Below, in pieces: positions 6,017-7,688 of a DNA stretch of 7,688 bases. Positions within the stretch are counted from its first letter, which is position 1. Each line of letters opens with the position of its first letter. Source of the DNA: an uncultured Collinsella sp. (GTDB lineage: Bacteria; Actinomycetota; Coriobacteriia; Coriobacteriales; Coriobacteriaceae). A model generated the notes under the pieces. That model made no database searches and was not told the DNA's origin. It saw nothing but the letters and a program-made list of their open reading frames with translations. The stretch is taken from positions 1 to 7,688 of the forward strand of contig CABULX010000104.1 of assembly GCA_902492545.1 (NCBI GenBank). Reading direction: 5' to 3'. The position numbers were made by a program, and so were the translations under genes.

Positions 6017-6053
6017 CGTATAGGAAACTTTTTCGAAATCTGAATGGGGACCC

Positions 6054-6144
6054 TTTCCAAAAAGTTAACCACGTGTTAGTTTACTAAAGCGAACATAGGC
6101 GTAGTTAACTTTTACCGCGTCGATGTTGAGGACGAACTGACGTT
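6054..6144 (+). promoter_or_regulatory. feo regulatory region with inverted repeats
   Basis: An AT-rich stretch in an otherwise GC-rich window. AAAAGTTAAC (6060-6069) and GTTAACTTTT (6104-6113) are perfect 10-bp inverted repeats 34 bp apart. Between them lie CACGTG (6070-6075) and the dyad TTAGT-TT-ACTAA (6076-6087). Such dyads in front of feo genes are likely operators for an iron-responsive repressor (Fur or DtxR type), but none matches a canonical 19-bp box and I could not fix the -35/-10 pair. Confidence 0.45.
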
Positions 6145-6155
6145 AGGAGCCACTC

Positions 6156-6398
6156 ATGTCTTGCGGACCGCAGATGCCGGCAATGCCGCTTTCGATGGTA
6201 AAAGCGGGCGAAACCGTGCGCGTGTCTCGTGTAAAGGGCAATGAGGATATGAAGCACCACCTCAAGGACCTCGGCTTTGTCGAGGGCAACGAAATCCACG
6301 TGGTGAGCTCGAGTGGCGCCAATATCATCGTCACGGTGCTGGGCGCACGCTTTGGTATCGATTCCAAGGTTGCCATGCACATCATGACCGTCGGTTAG
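6156..6398 (+). CDS. feoA: FeoA-family ferrous iron transport protein (first copy)
   Basis: A small cytosolic SH3-like protein that assists FeoB, the Fe(II) permease. The 80 residues begin with a Cys/Met/Pro-rich tail (MSCGPQMPAMPL), followed by the FeoA core: AGETVRVSRVKGNEDMKHHLKDLGFVEGNEIHVV with the family's L-x-x-L-G-F-x-x-G pattern, and a closing strand ending AMHIMTVG. AGGAG at 6145-6149 lies 6 bases before the ATG. It is first in feoA-feoA-feoB, 40 bases ahead of the second copy. The two FeoA proteins are clearly diverged, so they are not a recent duplication. The Cys-containing N-terminal tail is absent from the second copy. Confidence 0.93.
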   Translation: MSCGPQMPAMPLSMVKAGETVRVSRVKGNEDMKHHLKDLGFVEGNEIHVVSSSGANIIVTVLGARFGIDSKVAMHIMTVG

Positions 6399-6438
6399 TC
6401 GACGGTATTTCTGTACGCACTGAAAGGGGGACAAGTAA

Positions 6439-6660
6439 ATGAAGACGTTGGGTGACGTTAAGGTGGGCGAGAGCTCCACCATCGTCAAGCTTCACGGTGA
6501 GGGTGCGCTTCGCCGCCACCTTATGGACCTGGGGCTCATCAAGGGCACTTCGTTCAAGGTCGTGAAGGTTGCACCGCTCGGTGATCCGGTCGAGATCAAC
6601 GTGCGCGGCTACGAGCTTTCCATCCGCAAGGAGGAGGCCGCCGTCGTCGAGGTCCAGTAA
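6439..6660 (+). CDS. feoA: FeoA-family ferrous iron transport protein (second copy)
   Basis: The 73-residue protein is a standard-length FeoA: MKTLGDVKVGESSTIVKLHGEG leads into ALRRHLMDLGLIKGTSFKVVKVAPLGDPVEINVRGYELSIRKEEA, covering the L-x-x-L-G-x-x-x-G turn and the P-x-G-D-P-x-x-x-x-x-x-G-x-x-x-x-x-R-x-x-E signature typical of FeoA. It matches the common FeoA form better than the first copy and is the likelier direct FeoB partner. AAAGGGGG lies 8 bases before the ATG. A 123-base gap with a hairpin follows before feoB. Confidence 0.96.
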   Translation: MKTLGDVKVGESSTIVKLHGEGALRRHLMDLGLIKGTSFKVVKVAPLGDPVEINVRGYELSIRKEEAAVVEVQ

Positions 6661-6679
6661 GGACTCGCGGCGCATATTT

Positions 6680-6763
6680 CTGCAGATTAAGTTAGGTTTT
6701 TCTAACTTAATGCAGCATCTTTGAAGCACATTATCCAGCCTGCGCGGAGAAAGCAGCGCGGGC
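6680..6763 (+). other. Structured spacer between feoA and feoB (two hairpins)
   Basis: ttaagttag (6687-6695) and ctaacttaa (6702-6710) are perfect inverted repeats around GTTTTT; ctgca/tgcag (6680-6684, 6711-6715) extends the stem across a GA bulge. A second stem, gcctgcgc (6738-6745) with gcgcgggc (6756-6763), has one G-T pair and ends about 10 bases before the feoB ribosome site. No U-run follows the first stem, so simple termination is unlikely. Roles could be mRNA processing, tuning of feoB translation, or a protein site: the half TTAAGTTAG is 8 of 9 to the DtxR half-site TTAGGTTAG, but the spacer is 6 bp rather than 1. Confidence 0.5.
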
Positions 6764-6783
6764 ACACAAGGAAGAAGGATTGA

Positions 6784-7688
6784 ATGGCGGATTCTCAGAT
6801 CCATGTCGCGCTTGCGGGTAACCCCAACTGCGGCAAGACCACGCTTTTCAACCTGATCACCGGCGCCAACGGCTACGTTGGCAACTGGCCTGGTGTTACG
6901 GTTGAGAAAAAGGAAGCCAAGCTCCTGAGTGACAAGAACGTCACCATCACGGACCTCCCCGGTATCTACTCGCTTTCCCCCTACAGCCCCGAGGAGCAGT
7001 GCTCGCGCGACTACCTCATGAGCGGCGAGCCCGATGTCGTCGTTCAGGTGGTCGATGCCACTAACCTCGAGCGCAACCTGTACCTGGCACTTCAGGTCAT
7101 CGAGACCGGCCTGCCCGTGGTCGTTGCCCTCAACATGGCCGACTTGGTCGAGAAGAACGGCGACAAGATCGACACCGACAAGCTTTCCAAGAAGCTCGGC
7201 TGCCCGGTTATGATGATCTCCGCTCTTAAGAACAAGGGCATCACGGAGCTCTTCGAGCAGGTTAAGAAGTCCGCTGCTTCCAAGGGCCAGGTGCCGGAGC
7301 ACAAGTTCGATTCCTCCATCGAGGACGTTCTGGACCACATCGAGAATAACCTGCCGGCAAGCGTCCCCGCCAACAAGCGCCGCTACTATGCCGTCAAGCT
7401 GTTCGAGCGCGATGCGGACGCCTGCAAGCTCATCAACCTCACCAAGGAGAAGGCCGCTCGCGTCGAAGAGCTGGTCGCTCAGTGCGAGCAGGACTGCGAC
7501 GACGATGCCGAGTCCATCATCACCGGTGAGCGCTACGGCGTCATTGCCCACATCATCGACGAGTGCCTCACCAAGGCCCCGGCCAAGATGAGCACCTCCG
7601 AGAAGATCGACCGCGTGGTTACCAACCGTATCCTGGGCCTGCCGATCTTTGTGGTCATCATGTTCTGCGTGTACTACATCGCCGTTTC
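6784..7688 (+). CDS. feoB: Ferrous iron permease FeoB, 5' part (cut by the window end)
   Basis: FeoB imports Fe(II) across the inner membrane, with a G-protein domain at its N-terminus. The frame starts at ATG 6784 after AGAAGG and is open for 301 codons to the edge. G-domain motifs are complete: G1 GNPNCGKT (12-19), the family NWPGVTVE with Thr39 (G2), G3 DLPG (57-60), G4 NMAD (117-120) and G5 SAL (146-148). Residues about 165-280 form the helical GDI-like domain. The first membrane helix begins around 284 (LGLPIFVVIMFCVYYIAV). The full protein would normally run to about 600-800 residues. It follows two feoA genes in one operon. G1 has Cys where many FeoB have Ser or Val; no catalytic motif is missing in the visible part. 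Confidence 0.97.
   Translation, partial: MADSQIHVALAGNPNCGKTTLFNLITGANGYVGNWPGVTVEKKEAKLLSDKNVTITDLPGIYSLSPYSPEEQCSRDYLMSGEPDVVVQVVDATNLERNLYLALQVIETGLPVVVALNMADLVEKNGDKIDTDKLSKKLGCPVMMISALKNKGITELFEQVKKSAASKGQVPEHKFDSSIEDVLDHIENNLPASVPANKRRYYAVKLFERDADACKLINLTKEKAARVEELVAQCEQDCDDDAESIITGERYGVIAHIIDECLTKAPAKMSTSEKIDRVVTNRILGLPIFVVIMFCVYYIAV

Noticed and set aside
6687..6710. Canonical DtxR/IdeR box
   Set aside because: The half-sites are close to consensus, but the 6-bp spacer puts them half a helical turn out of phase with the usual 19-bp site.
6382..7551. Long minus-strand open frame opposite feoA/feoB
   Set aside because: Antisense shadow of feoA and feoB; the plus strand has complete G-protein motifs and ribosome sites.

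Overview
The window is GC-rich bacterial chromosome with dense genes, short intergenic gaps and clear Shine-Dalgarno sites. Gene content, GC bias and the Ni-pincer/Feo/HPr repertoire fit a gut actinobacterium of the Coriobacteriia, most likely Collinsella-like. This placement is inferred from protein flavour only, with no database search. There is no sign of phage, transposase, CRISPR, tRNA or rRNA.

Layout. (1) 1-204, plus strand: the 3' end of an aquaglyceroporin (MIP channel) gene with an NQA in place of the second NPA. (2) 205-484: convergent spacer holding a 125-bp nested palindrome whose core is a bidirectional terminator. (3) 2737 down to 485, minus strand: a tight operon larB-larC-tetR. 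LarB and LarC make the nickel-pincer nucleotide cofactor of lactate racemase-type enzymes. LarC here lacks the usual C-terminal CTP-binding domain and carries a very His-rich loop. The promoter is well formed, and an 11-bp inverted repeat overlaps its -10 box and start point. (4) 3487-2852, minus strand: serB, phosphoserine phosphatase, just upstream of the larB promoter. (5) 3744-5531, plus strand: aspS, aspartyl-tRNA synthetase, closed by a strong terminator. (6) 5675-5923, plus strand: an HPr-family phosphocarrier with the active His15 but Asp at the regulatory Ser46 position. (7) 5924-6155: REP-like palindrome, terminator and an AT-rich regulatory stretch with inverted repeats. (8) 6156 to the window end, plus strand: feoA-feoA-feoB, a ferrous iron uptake operon, with feoB cut by the window edge after 301 codons.

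How it fits together. The lar genes and the neighbouring channel recall Lactiplantibacillus plantarum, where the lar locus encodes cofactor synthesis and LarD, an aquaglyceroporin that passes lactic acid. The TetR-type regulator, co-transcribed as the last lar gene, is a candidate for binding the operator in front of larB. The Feo operon is a separate unit with its own regulatory region. serB and aspS are housekeeping genes read divergently from a 256-bp spacer.

The items most worth follow-up are the truncated His-rich LarC with its linked regulator and operator, the natural Asp46 HPr, and the long nested palindrome.
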